From positions 1 through 64,000 of the forward strand of contig JAOXSA010000253.1 in NCBI GenBank assembly GCA_025800245.1: a stretch of DNA of 64,000 nt, written 5' to 3'. The position numbers were made by a program, and so were the translations under genes. The DNA is from Amphritea sp. GTDB taxonomy: Bacteria > Pseudomonadota > Gammaproteobacteria > Pseudomonadales > Balneatricaceae. The notes below the pieces were generated by a model, which was not told where the DNA came from, did no database searches, and saw nothing but the letters and a program-made list of their open reading frames with translations. Of this stretch, positions 52,638 through 61,600 are shown one piece after another; position 1 is the first letter of the stretch; each line of letters starts with the position of its first letter.

Positions 52638-53144
52638 TTATTCCCCTCTCAGTGACCGGCTGAGTTCAGGAAAAGCGCTGTTTTCAGAGAGCCAGATAGC
52701 CAGAAAGGCCTGACTGAAACCGGGTTCATTCACTGAACCGATAAACTGGTTATTTAAGTAGAAGTGACCGTTGTTCTGATCGTCCTGATAGAACATCAGT
52801 GAATCCTGCTTGCGGATATCCGGCCAGATATCAGTCAACAGCGCTAACCAGGGCGTGAATTGATCGGTGCTGATACCCTGTCTCCGCCACTGCTTTGCTG
52901 TCTCATCCAGAAGATCCTGACGACTGATATCACGCTTATAAGTCAGCTCCAGCGACATCGGCTGGTCGGTCTGAGTGTACTGTCCGGTGAGGCTGTCCAG
53001 TCGTGCGTCGTAGATTTCAAACCAGAACACCTTTAACGTCGCCTCCCCTACCGTGGTCATATTGCCGGGCTTCGGCTGAGAGTAGGCATGCGCCACTCCC
53101 GCCAGAACAAATAACAGTGAAAAAAGCAGCAGACTAATTCGCAT
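52638..53144 (-). CDS. Chalcone-isomerase-like periplasmic protein
   Basis: A protein of 168 residues with a Sec signal ending near AHA-YS. GEATLKVFWFEIYDARLDS and LELTYKRDISRQDLLDETAKQWRRQG are the chalcone-isomerase-like pattern found in many bacterial secreted proteins; such homologues bind fatty acids and lack isomerase residues. Its start overlaps the DUF2878 stop by 11 nt. Confidence 0.8.
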   Translation of the reverse strand: MRISLLLFSLLFVLAGVAHAYSQPKPGNMTTVGEATLKVFWFEIYDARLDSLTGQYTQTDQPMSLELTYKRDISRQDLLDETAKQWRRQGISTDQFTPWLALLTDIWPDIRKQDSLMFYQDDQNNGHFYLNNQFIGSVNEPGFSQAFLAIWLSENSAFPELSRSLRGE

Positions 53145-53655
53145 CGCCCCATACCTCCCGGATTTCTGAATGACTTAATTTGAGTAACAGAGGAAACAGC
53201 AGCATCCAGATCACCAACAGCATTCCGAACATAGCCAGTTCAGAAACGCCGAATGACACAGCACCTAACCTGGCAGCCGCCAGATAAGTCAGACTGCCTG
53301 CCACTGCGCCGCAGCCCGAGGCAAGTAAAGGATGCTCACGGAAATAGCTGAGGCTTTGTCTGAGCGTGGCTGAAAAGCAGAACCAGAGACACAGTAACCA
53401 GACCGGAGGCCAGTGCCCTTCAGCGAAAATAAACAAGCCCATTCGGGTCAGAATCAGATCGATGGCAAAACCGGTACAGCCACACAGCAGGATAGCTTTC
53501 AGCTCCTGTCCAGGCTGCCGGTGCAGCATCAGGTGAGCCAGTAACAACAGTGCCATGATCAACAGCCCATCCTGCCTTAAAAGAATGGCGCACCACCATG
53601 CCAGCTGAAAACCGAGCAGATTGATCCAGAATCGCTGTGAAATACCCGAAAACAT
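53134..53655 (-). CDS. DUF2878 membrane protein
   Basis: A protein of 173 residues with five or six helices. NLLGFQLAWWCAILLR is the conserved DUF2878 start, and FAEGHWPPVWLLCLWFCFSATL lies in the middle. The ATG at 53655 has AGGAGG upstream and is clearly preferred over the earlier in-frame ATG. It is the first gene of the five-gene unit. The gap 53656-53905 contains two CAAACGTT direct repeats 25 bp apart (53744, 53769) that might bind a regulator. Confidence 0.8.
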   Translation of the reverse strand: MFSGISQRFWINLLGFQLAWWCAILLRQDGLLIMALLLLAHLMLHRQPGQELKAILLCGCTGFAIDLILTRMGLFIFAEGHWPPVWLLCLWFCFSATLRQSLSYFREHPLLASGCGAVAGSLTYLAAARLGAVSFGVSELAMFGMLLVIWMLLFPLLLKLSHSEIREVWGDAN

Positions 53656-53905
53656 GTACGATTTCCTCCTGACTCTCTCTACGAGAAAAGAGCAGAAAAA
53701 GATCATCAGGCACAGCGCCGAATCAACCAGCAGGAATCACGCGCAAACGTTTTAATAAATAATTCATTCAAACGTTATTCTTGTTTAAATATATTCATGT
53801 TAACCCACTCATTTTAGGTATCAGCCCGTGATTCATGTTTTACTCCCGTGATACCATTGCCCGTCGATTTAACTGTAATTCCGTTTTAATAGGCCCACCC
53901 CGTTA

Positions 53906-56449
53906 ATGACCAAACCGCTTACCCGTAAAGCAGACCTGCTGGTTCGCCACATTGCGCAGAAGAACCTGCATACCTGCAGCCCCAGCACTCATGCTGCGAG
54001 CATTCTGCAAACCATGTCCAGACGGAACATCGGGTGCATGGTGGTTTGTGAAAATCATATGCCGATCGGGGTAATCACCCGACGGGATATGATTCGTCTG
54101 GCGCTGCTGGATAAACTGCCTAATGAGGTGCACGCCAGCGTTCTGATGTCGACCCCGGTAAAGACCGTCGTCGATACCACATCCGTGGATGACGCTGGTC
54201 TGAAGTTCATTACCGAGAACGTCCGCCATCTGGTAGTGGTTGATGAACAGGGCACCCTCAGCGGTATTATTTCTGAAACCGATGTCGTGAATAGCCAGGA
54301 GATCGAACACGATCTGTTCCTGCGCTCTGTGATCGATGTCGCTAACCTCAGCCCGATCCGTATCAGCAGCACCCGACCACTGCGTGAAGCGCTGGTCAGA
54401 CTGGCGGAAAGCCACCAGACAGCCGTGCTGGTCACTGAGGATAACCGGATTAAGGGTATTCTCACCGAACGGGACATCGTCTCGTTACTGGCACGGAATA
54501 AACTGGATGTACTGACCGGTGAATGCTGCAGTGATTCACTGGTCACGATTGAAAAAGATCTCAGTCTCTATAACGCCCGCAAAGTATTTCACGAACACCA
54601 GTTTCATCACCTTGCTATCACCGATGAGACGGGGGATGTTACTGGTCTGGTCTCCTATAACGATATTCTGCGTAGCGTCGAAACAGACTACGTCTATCGC
54701 CTGCGGGAACTGCTGAATGAACGGGATCAGGCGCTGGAGCAATCTCAGCATAACCTGATGCTGGCCGAACGGGTCATCGCCGCCTCCATGGAAGCGATCA
54801 TCATTACCGACCGCTTTGCCCGTATTCAGAGCATCAATCCGGCCTTCACCGATATTACCGGTTACGAAGAACACGAAGTACTGGGCCAGAATCCGAATAT
54901 GCTCAGCTCTGGCCGCCATGACGATAACTTCTATCAGGCGATGTGGAAGAGCCTCAATGAGCAGGGCTTCTGGCAGGGCGAGATCTGGAATAGACGCAAA
55001 GATGGCAGCGTCTACCCGGAATGGCTGAGCATCTCAGCAATTACCGATGACACCGGCGAGATAACCCAATACGCATCGATCTTTTCTGATCTCACCGAGG
55101 TTAAGAAATCTGAAGCCCGTATCAAACGTCTGGCCTACTTCGATGAACTGACCCGTCTGCCCAATCGCAAACTGTTCAATGACCGCCTGCAGCTGTCTCT
55201 GGGTTACGCCCGGGAGCACAACCACCGGGTAGCAGTGGCATTTATCGACATGGACTTCTTCCAGCAGATAAACGATCTGCATGGCCATGAAGCTGGCGAT
55301 ACCGTGTTAAGAGAGGTCGCCAATCGCATCGAACAGGAGCTGGATGAAGGCGATACCGTCGCCCGCTTTGGCGGCGATGAGTTCAATCTGATCCTGACCG
55401 ATGTCGACGGCAATCCGGGTATGAGTGATTTCCTGAACCGCCTGCTGACCAACATCAGCCAGCCGATCGCGTTCGGGGATAAACAGATCAAGGCAACTGT
55501 GAGCATCGGTGTCAGCTTCTTCCCGACCGACGCCAGCGATGCTGAAGGTCTGCTGCAATGTGCCGACTCCGCCGTGCATATGGCAAAAGATTTTGGCCGT
55601 AACAGTTTTCGCTTTTTCTCTCAGGAACAGCACCGTCTGATCCAGTCCCGTTATCAGTTGGGTAACGATCTGCAGGCCGCTATCGGAAACGGCGAGTTCC
55701 AGCTTTACTTCCAGCCAAAGCTGGATCTGAAAACCAATAAAGCCGTGGGCTGTGAAACGCTGTTACGCTGGCACCACCCACAACTGGGCTACGTATCACC
55801 CGCTGAATTTATTCCGCTTGCCGAGGATATGGGGCTGATCAGCAAAATCGGTCAGTTCGTTATCGAGGATGCGGTCCGCCAGATCGCAGAGTGGCGCACC
55901 ATTGGGCTGGAAATACCCGTGGCTATTAATGTTTCGGCCAAGCAGATTCTTCAGGGAGATATTGCCGAACGTATTCTGGGCGCACTTCAGGAGCGTGATG
56001 TGTCGGGTCACTTGCTGTCAGTAGAACTGACCGAATCCAGCTTCCTTCACTGTCTGGATGAAACCCAACAGGGCATCAATACACTGCGGGCAGCGGGCAT
56101 TGAGGTTGCCATTGATGATTTCGGTACCGGCTACTCCAGTCTGAGCTATATCCGCAATATCAAGCTGGATGTTCTGAAAATTGACCGCAGCTTCCTGATC
56201 AACATTGTTGAATCCGAAGTTGATCAGGCAATCGTCTCTTCCATTATCGAGATGAGCCATGTGATGGGGCTGTCGGTAATCGCCGAAGGTATCGAAACCA
56301 AAGCCCAGCGCCGGGTCATGAAAAAACTCAACTGCGACCAGATTCAGGGTTATCTGGTGGCCCGCCCGATGCCGGCAGAATCCTTCCTGCTCTGGTACCA
56401 GGCACAACTGAAAGAAGTCACAGAAGCCGCACAATCCGGGACGCTGTAA
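53906..56449 (+). CDS. Cyclic-di-GMP signalling protein: four CBS motifs, PAS, GGDEF, EAL
   Basis: A cytosolic protein of 847 residues. CBS pairs cover about 10-130 and 150-270 (VITRRDMIRL, GILTERDIVSLL). A PAS domain covers about 285-400 (FTDITGYEEHEVLGQNPNML). GGDEF covers about 415-575 with intact ARFGGDEF (about 489). EAL covers about 590-835 with ETLLRW, VELTESSF, IDDFGTGYSS, KIDRSF and AEGIET, so phosphodiesterase residues look complete. The inhibitory site ahead of GGDEF reads DEGD, lacking the Arg of RxxD. The CBS block may sense adenine nucleotides. It is monocistronic with a weak ribosome site. Confidence 0.9.
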   Translation: MTKPLTRKADLLVRHIAQKNLHTCSPSTHAASILQTMSRRNIGCMVVCENHMPIGVITRRDMIRLALLDKLPNEVHASVLMSTPVKTVVDTTSVDDAGLKFITENVRHLVVVDEQGTLSGIISETDVVNSQEIEHDLFLRSVIDVANLSPIRISSTRPLREALVRLAESHQTAVLVTEDNRIKGILTERDIVSLLARNKLDVLTGECCSDSLVTIEKDLSLYNARKVFHEHQFHHLAITDETGDVTGLVSYNDILRSVETDYVYRLRELLNERDQALEQSQHNLMLAERVIAASMEAIIITDRFARIQSINPAFTDITGYEEHEVLGQNPNMLSSGRHDDNFYQAMWKSLNEQGFWQGEIWNRRKDGSVYPEWLSISAITDDTGEITQYASIFSDLTEVKKSEARIKRLAYFDELTRLPNRKLFNDRLQLSLGYAREHNHRVAVAFIDMDFFQQINDLHGHEAGDTVLREVANRIEQELDEGDTVARFGGDEFNLILTDVDGNPGMSDFLNRLLTNISQPIAFGDKQIKATVSIGVSFFPTDASDAEGLLQCADSAVHMAKDFGRNSFRFFSQEQHRLIQSRYQLGNDLQAAIGNGEFQLYFQPKLDLKTNKAVGCETLLRWHHPQLGYVSPAEFIPLAEDMGLISKIGQFVIEDAVRQIAEWRTIGLEIPVAINVSAKQILQGDIAERILGALQERDVSGHLLSVELTESSFLHCLDETQQGINTLRAAGIEVAIDDFGTGYSSLSYIRNIKLDVLKIDRSFLINIVESEVDQAIVSSIIEMSHVMGLSVIAEGIETKAQRRVMKKLNCDQIQGYLVARPMPAESFLLWYQAQLKEVTEAAQSGTL

Positions 56450-56664
56450 ACGGCGCCCCGTCTCTTTTTGCAGGGCAAAAAGCCACCCGATTACAGTTTA
56501 ATTACCCTGAACTGATCCTTCAGTATTATTCGTTTGTCTGAACCACCGAAACTTCATTATTGTAACCTTTCCCGGCACTACAAAAACTGAATTGACGTGC
56601 CAGAATAATAAGATCGCGGAGCCTGTACGAACAATGCATTCAGGTCCGGAAATAAGGAACAGCA

Positions 56665-57786
56665 ATGAAAATCAGACAGATCGATGTTTTCCAGGCCGAC
56701 CTACCCTATTCAGGCGGTACCTATGAACTGTCCGGCGGACGGCTTTACAGCAGTTTTGATGCAACCTTTGTACGTATTACCACCGATAACGGACTGGAAG
56801 GCTGGGGTGAATCCACACCGTTCGGTTCCACCTATATTGCTTCCCATGCTATGGGTGTACGGGCTGGTATCGCAGAGATTGCCCCACACCTGATTGGCCG
56901 TGACCCACGCCAGGTTGACCGTATTTATGATGCGATGGACAACGCACTGGTAGGCCACCTACACGCAAAAACCCCACTCGATATTGCCTGCTGGGACCTG
57001 TTAGGCAAAAGCGTGAATCTGCCGGTCTGTGAACTCCTTGGCGGTAGTACAAACCAGCCTATGCCGATCATCTCATCAATCTATGCCGGTACGCCGCAAG
57101 ATATGCGTGAGCGGGTCGCTAAACACCGTGAAATGGGATACAAGAGCCATTCAGTGAAGATTGGTGCAACAGAGGCAGAAGGCGGCCCCTCACTTGATGC
57201 AGCCCGTATCGCAGAGTCTCTGGCAGATCGCCAGCCAGGCGAGTATTACATCGTCGATGCGAACGGTGGCATGACTGTAGAACACGCCTTACGGGTATTA
57301 CGCCTTCTGCCGAGTGGGCTGGATTTCGTTCTTGAAGCACCTTGCGCCACCTGGAACGAATGCATGCGCCTGCGTCAGCGCACCAATGTCCCTATTATTG
57401 CCGATGAACTGGCTCAGGATGATCGCAGCATCAGCCAGCTGATCGCGGATAATGCTGCTGACGGTATCGGCCTTAAAATCTCGAAAAATGGTGGCCTGAC
57501 TCAGGGACGCCGACAACGGGATATGTGCACAGCCGCCGGGCTGACCATCAGTGTTCAGGACACTGTCGGCTCTGATATCGCCTTCGCCGCCATTGTCCAT
57601 CTGGGGCAGACAGTACGTCCGAACCTGTTAAGGTCAGTACTTGAATGTCGCGATGTTGTCACCCTGCAAACAGCAACAGGGGATTTTCCACTCGTTGATG
57701 GTATGGTTCGGGCACCACAGACACCAGGCCTGGGTATTACTCCGATCATGAGCGCTTTAGGCGAGCCTGTCGCCAGCTATAGCTGA
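56665..57786 (+). CDS. Enolase-superfamily enzyme, cis-3-hydroxyproline dehydratase / proline-betaine epimerase type
   Basis: A mandelate-racemase subgroup protein of 373 residues. The first catalytic Lys is K165 in SHSVKIGA, the metal ligands are Asp198 (IVDANGG), Glu224 (VLEAPC) and Asp248/Glu249 (IADELA), and the second Lys is in LKISKNGGL (271-274). The N-terminal loop GGTYELSGGR and overall order resemble HpbD (hydroxyproline-betaine 2-epimerase) and cis-3-hydroxy-L-proline dehydratase. Which of the two is undecided. AAGGA precedes the ATG. It ends at a strong terminator, so it is its own unit. Confidence 0.78.
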   Translation: MKIRQIDVFQADLPYSGGTYELSGGRLYSSFDATFVRITTDNGLEGWGESTPFGSTYIASHAMGVRAGIAEIAPHLIGRDPRQVDRIYDAMDNALVGHLHAKTPLDIACWDLLGKSVNLPVCELLGGSTNQPMPIISSIYAGTPQDMRERVAKHREMGYKSHSVKIGATEAEGGPSLDAARIAESLADRQPGEYYIVDANGGMTVEHALRVLRLLPSGLDFVLEAPCATWNECMRLRQRTNVPIIADELAQDDRSISQLIADNAADGIGLKISKNGGLTQGRRQRDMCTAAGLTISVQDTVGSDIAFAAIVHLGQTVRPNLLRSVLECRDVVTLQTATGDFPLVDGMVRAPQTPGLGITPIMSALGEPVASYS

Positions 57787-57800
57787 ACAGCCTCAAACAC

Positions 57801-57834
57801 AAAAAAAGCCCGGTATAAAAACCGGGCTTTTTTA
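57801..57834. terminator. Strong two-way terminator
   Basis: AAAAAAAGCCCGGT / ACCGGGCTTTTTT with a short A-rich loop. It serves the enolase-family gene and the convergent cysG. Confidence 0.88.
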
Positions 57835-57850
57835 GTTTCAGGGTCGGTCT

Positions 57851-59299
57851 TCAGTGACCTGCGGCAACCTGAGCCACCATCTCTTCCGGCTTCAGCAAAC
57901 CGTGATTATACAGCACGTCATCACCAAACCAGCACAGGTCTTCGTGCAAGCTGACAACCTCACCCACGATAATCAATGCAGGCGTCGGCAGTTTTGCTTC
58001 AGCCTGTTTCTCTGCCAGATCTGCCAGAGTACCAGTCAGAATCTTCTGATCAGGTGTTGTACCTCGTGAAACAATTGCCGCTGGCGTAGTCGATGCACGT
58101 CCATGGGCGATCAGTTGCTCACAGAGAAACGGCAGATTATTCAGCCCCATATAGAACACCACTGTCTGATGGGGATACACCAGCTCAGAAAAATTCACAT
58201 TAGGCGTATTGTTTTTCAGGTAACCCGTAATCAGCGTCACAGACTGAGCATGATCCCGGTGCGTCAGAGGGATACCGGCATAAGTTGAGCAGGCACTGGC
58301 TGCAGTAATGCCGGGCACCACCTGAAACGGAATATTGTGACCTTTAAGTGCCTGAAGCTCTTCACCGCCACGACCAAATACGAAAGGATCACCGCCCTTC
58401 AGGCGCAGTACACGCTTACCCTCAAGGGCATACTTAACCAAAAGATCGTTAATCTGACCCTGTGCCACGGCATGATTATCCCGGCGTTTGCCGACAAAGA
58501 TTTTCTCAACGTCGCGCGGACACAGATCAACCACTTCCGGGGAAACCAGTTGGTCGTACAGCACAATATCTGCCTGCTGCATCAGACGCAGCGCCTTGAA
58601 GGTCAGCAGTTCCGGATCACCGGAGCCACCACCGACCAGATAAACTTCGCCCACCTGATGATCCGGATTGCTCTGCTCCAGCGCTTCCTGCATCAGCATT
58701 TGCGCCGCTTCTTCGCAACCGGTAAACATCTTCTCAGCAACCTGGCCCTGCAGGGTTTTCTCCCAGAATGCCCGTTGCTCATCCGGCTTCTTAAAGCGGG
58801 CTTTAACCTGATCTTTAAACTGCGAAACAAGTTTGCCCAGACCGCTATAACCCTGAGGAATCCAGGTTTCCAGCTTAGCCCGCAACAAACGCGTCAGTAC
58901 CGGCGACTCGCCACCGGAAGAGACACCGACAATGACCGGTGAACGATCAATTATCGCCGGGAAGATAAAGGAACAGAGGGATGGATCATCTGCAACACTG
59001 ACCGGCAGATTGCGCTGCTGCGCATCGAAATGTACGCGCTGATTCAGCAGTTTGTCATCGGTCGCGGCGACAACCAGATCGGCATTATCAAGCAGTTCCG
59101 GATGGTATTCACCAACAACAACCTGGCCATTATGTTGCTCTATCAGGTTCTCCAGCTCAGGCAATACTGCCCGGCTAACCACCAGGGGCCTGGCACCGGC
59201 GCGCACCAGAATGCTGGCTTTACGCATAGCAACCTGACCACCGCCGACAATAACAACCGTGCGGTTTTCCAGTTTGAAAAACAGTGGCAGATAATTCAA
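57851..59299 (-). CDS. cysG: Siroheme synthase CysG (trifunctional)
   Basis: A protein of 482 residues. The N-terminal precorrin-2 dehydrogenase/ferrochelatase (1-215) has VVIVGGGQVAMRKASILVRAG and DPSLCSFIFPAIIDRSP. The C-terminal uroporphyrinogen-III methyltransferase (220-470) has GEVYLVGGGSGDPELLT, YDQLVSPE, RLKGGDPFVFGRGGEE and VPGITAAS. The start is taken as a TTG at 59299, with GGAGAG upstream, because family members begin with the -NYLPLFF- stretch; the frame continues 31 codons further 5'. It makes siroheme and also precorrin-2 for cobalamin. Confidence 0.93.
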   Translation of the reverse strand: MNYLPLFFKLENRTVVIVGGGQVAMRKASILVRAGARPLVVSRAVLPELENLIEQHNGQVVVGEYHPELLDNADLVVAATDDKLLNQRVHFDAQQRNLPVSVADDPSLCSFIFPAIIDRSPVIVGVSSGGESPVLTRLLRAKLETWIPQGYSGLGKLVSQFKDQVKARFKKPDEQRAFWEKTLQGQVAEKMFTGCEEAAQMLMQEALEQSNPDHQVGEVYLVGGGSGDPELLTFKALRLMQQADIVLYDQLVSPEVVDLCPRDVEKIFVGKRRDNHAVAQGQINDLLVKYALEGKRVLRLKGGDPFVFGRGGEELQALKGHNIPFQVVPGITAASACSTYAGIPLTHRDHAQSVTLITGYLKNNTPNVNFSELVYPHQTVVFYMGLNNLPFLCEQLIAHGRASTTPAAIVSRGTTPDQKILTGTLADLAEKQAEAKLPTPALIIVGEVVSLHEDLCWFGDDVLYNHGLLKPEEMVAQVAAGH

Positions 59300-59551
59300 C
59301 TCACACTCTCCTGATACAACTGATCGGGTGCCAGGCATCCGATTCGGAACAAAGTCCTGATAAAGCATGGGACTAATGCGGCAATGTAGCAAAGAAAGGT
59401 CCGAAAAAATATCTCAGGTGCGACCCGTCCGGTACTGACACGACAGCAGTGTACTCAATGCGACAAATACTCAGAATATTATTAAGTCTCCGATATCCCA
59501 CCGAAACAAGCAGTTAAAGCACTCAGATAGCGAATATCCCTACTTTTTAAG

Positions 59552-59586
59552 TGACGCCAGGACATAGAATCATGTCGCCAGGAGAT
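59552..59586 (+). promoter_or_regulatory. Candidate AraC-type operator: two 14-bp direct repeats 21 bp apart
   Basis: TGACGCCAGGACAT (59552-59565) and TGTCGCCAGGAGAT (59573-59586) agree at 12 of 14 positions and are offset by exactly 21 bp, two helical turns. They lie about 130 bp ahead of the mttB-like start. AraC-family proteins bind such repeats as side-by-side monomers, and a GlxA-type AraC regulator is encoded just downstream of mttB. The rest of the 414-bp gap between cysG and mttB shows no gene. Confidence 0.55.
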
Positions 59587-59713
59587 CAGCCTGCAAACGC
59601 CCCGCAAACGATACTGAGCCCATAACTGCCAACGGGGCTGTTGCTATTCAACACCAATAACAAAACGTTCTGGCATTTTTTTAATCAGGCCCGTCTGAAT
59701 TCGGAGTAACACA

Positions 59714-61285
59714 ATGAGCGAAACAGAAACCCCAACAAAAGCACGTCGCGGCGGTCGCCGTGGCGGTGGTCGCGCAGCACGCCAGGCAGCCGCAGGCCAG
59801 TCAGCACCGATCGTGCCATACATCACCCGTAACATCCCATACTTCGAAGTACTGGATGATAAAGGCCTGAGCCTGATCGAAGAAAACGCTGAAACCATTC
59901 TGAATGAAGTGGGTATCGAGTTCCGTGATGATGAAGAAGCGCTGCAGATCTGGCGTGACGCCGGTGCGACCGTTGAAGGTCAGCTGGTTAAATTCCCACG
60001 CGGTATGTGTCGTTCCATCATTCAGGCATCTGCACCATCTGAATATACTCAGCACGCCCGTAACCCGGAGCGTAACGTTGTAATCGGTGGCAAGAACACC
60101 TGTTTCGTACCTGCTTACGGTGCGCCATTTGTTTACGACATGGAAAAAGGCCGTCGTTACGCGACCATCGAAGATTTCGAGAACTTCGTAAAACTGGCAT
60201 ACATGTCTCCTGCCCTGCACCACTCAGGCGGTACTATCTGTGAGCCTGTTGACCTGCCGGTTAACAAGCGTCACTTCGACATGCTGTACGCACACATGAA
60301 ATACTCCGACAAGCCTTTCATGGGCTCTGTAACAGCACCAGAGCGTGCTGAAGACAGCGTCGAGATGTGTAAAATTCTGTTCGGTGACGATTTCTACGAT
60401 GAAAACGGCAAGCCGAAAACCTTTATGACCAGCCTGATCAACGCGAACTCGCCAATGACGTTCGACGACACCATGCTGGGTGCGGCAAAAGTATACGCAC
60501 GCAACAACCAGGCTTGTGTGGTAACCCCATTCATCCTGGCAGGCGCAATGTCTCCGGTAACCGTAGCCGGTACCGCTGCTCAGACTCTGGCAGAAGCGAT
60601 GGCCGGTATGGCATTCGTTCAGCTGGTTAATCCAGGTGCTCCGGTTGTATTCGGTAGCTTCGCAAGCTCCATCTCCATGCAGTCAGGCGCACCGACTTTC
60701 GGTACTCCGGAACCTGCACTGGTACTGTACGTTATGGCTAATCTGGCACGTCGTCTGGGCGTTCCATTCCGTTCCGGTGGTGGTTTCTGCGCAGCAAAAG
60801 TACCTGATGCTCAGGCTGCATCTGAAGCGGCTAACACCCTGAATGCTACCGCACTGGCAGGCGTAAACTTCGCTCTGCACACCGCAGGCTGGCAGGAAGG
60901 TGGTCTGGTAATGGGTTATGAAAAGTTCGTAATGGATGCTGACCTGGCTGGCATGGCGTGCACTATGCTGAAAGGCGTTGATCTGTCCGAAAACGGTCAG
61001 GCAATGGACGCGATCCGCGAAGTAGGTCCGGGTAACCACTTCCTGGGCTGTGCGCACACTCAGGCTAACTTCAAGACTGCGTTCTACCTGTCACCACTGA
61101 CCGATAACAACAGCTTCGAGCAGTGGGATGCGGAAGGTCGTAAGACTCACGAAGAGCGCGCTCACGCACTGTACAAGAAGATGCTGAGCGACTACCAGGC
61201 TCCGGCACTGGATCCTGAAGTTGATCAGAAGCTGCGCGATTATATCGAAGAACGCAAAGCGTCCTTCCCGGATTCAAATATCTGA
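59714..61285 (+). CDS. MttB-family corrinoid methyltransferase, non-pyrrolysine
   Basis: A TIM-barrel methyltransferase of 523 residues transferring a methyl group from a quaternary or tertiary amine to a corrinoid protein. The first 35 residues are a basic Arg/Gly tail, then IPYFEVLDDKGLSLIEENAETILNEVGIEF (MttB start), HARNPERNVVIGG and GGGFCAAKVPDAQAASEAANTL in the catalytic region, then TLKG-like MLKGVDLS. The frame has no internal TAG, so it is a Pyl-less paralogue, like the glycine- and proline-betaine enzymes MtgB and MtpB. The exact substrate is unknown. GGAGT precedes the ATG. The operator-like repeats and the GlxA gene frame it. Confidence 0.87.
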   Translation: MSETETPTKARRGGRRGGGRAARQAAAGQSAPIVPYITRNIPYFEVLDDKGLSLIEENAETILNEVGIEFRDDEEALQIWRDAGATVEGQLVKFPRGMCRSIIQASAPSEYTQHARNPERNVVIGGKNTCFVPAYGAPFVYDMEKGRRYATIEDFENFVKLAYMSPALHHSGGTICEPVDLPVNKRHFDMLYAHMKYSDKPFMGSVTAPERAEDSVEMCKILFGDDFYDENGKPKTFMTSLINANSPMTFDDTMLGAAKVYARNNQACVVTPFILAGAMSPVTVAGTAAQTLAEAMAGMAFVQLVNPGAPVVFGSFASSISMQSGAPTFGTPEPALVLYVMANLARRLGVPFRSGGGFCAAKVPDAQAASEAANTLNATALAGVNFALHTAGWQEGGLVMGYEKFVMDADLAGMACTMLKGVDLSENGQAMDAIREVGPGNHFLGCAHTQANFKTAFYLSPLTDNNSFEQWDAEGRKTHEERAHALYKKMLSDYQAPALDPEVDQKLRDYIEERKASFPDSNI

Positions 61286-61308
61286 TAAGACGTCGCGAAC
61301 ATATAAGA

Positions 61309-61343
61309 AACGCCGCCATGGAGCCTATCCCGGCGGCGTTTTT
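61309..61343 (+). terminator. Terminator after mttB-like gene
   Basis: AACGCCGCC / GGCGGCGTT with a 13-nt loop and a T run. It separates mttB from the regulator gene; the 250 bp that follow hold the regulator promoter region and no gene. Confidence 0.83.
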
Positions 61344-61600
61344 CTTTATAAAATAACCGTTACTATAATAATGATCTCAAAAGTTCCTGCTGCCACTATC
61401 GGGACCATAATCCCGAAAAGATAAGAAGCAAAGCTGCCAACTGAAGGCCTTTCGTGCAAAGCGAATGCTGTCCTGAATGTGCAGTTCTGACAATAATAAT
61501 AGTGTGAACCCGATGGGCGTTTCGCAACTCGCCCAGCAGAGGCTATGCTCAATACATAGCTGTACCGAGTTCACCTGATGTATTAAACAGTGAGAAAAGC

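Noticed and set aside
59714..61285. Pyrrolysine-containing MttB
   Set aside because: The reading frame is continuous with no internal TAG, so it is a Pyl-less family member.
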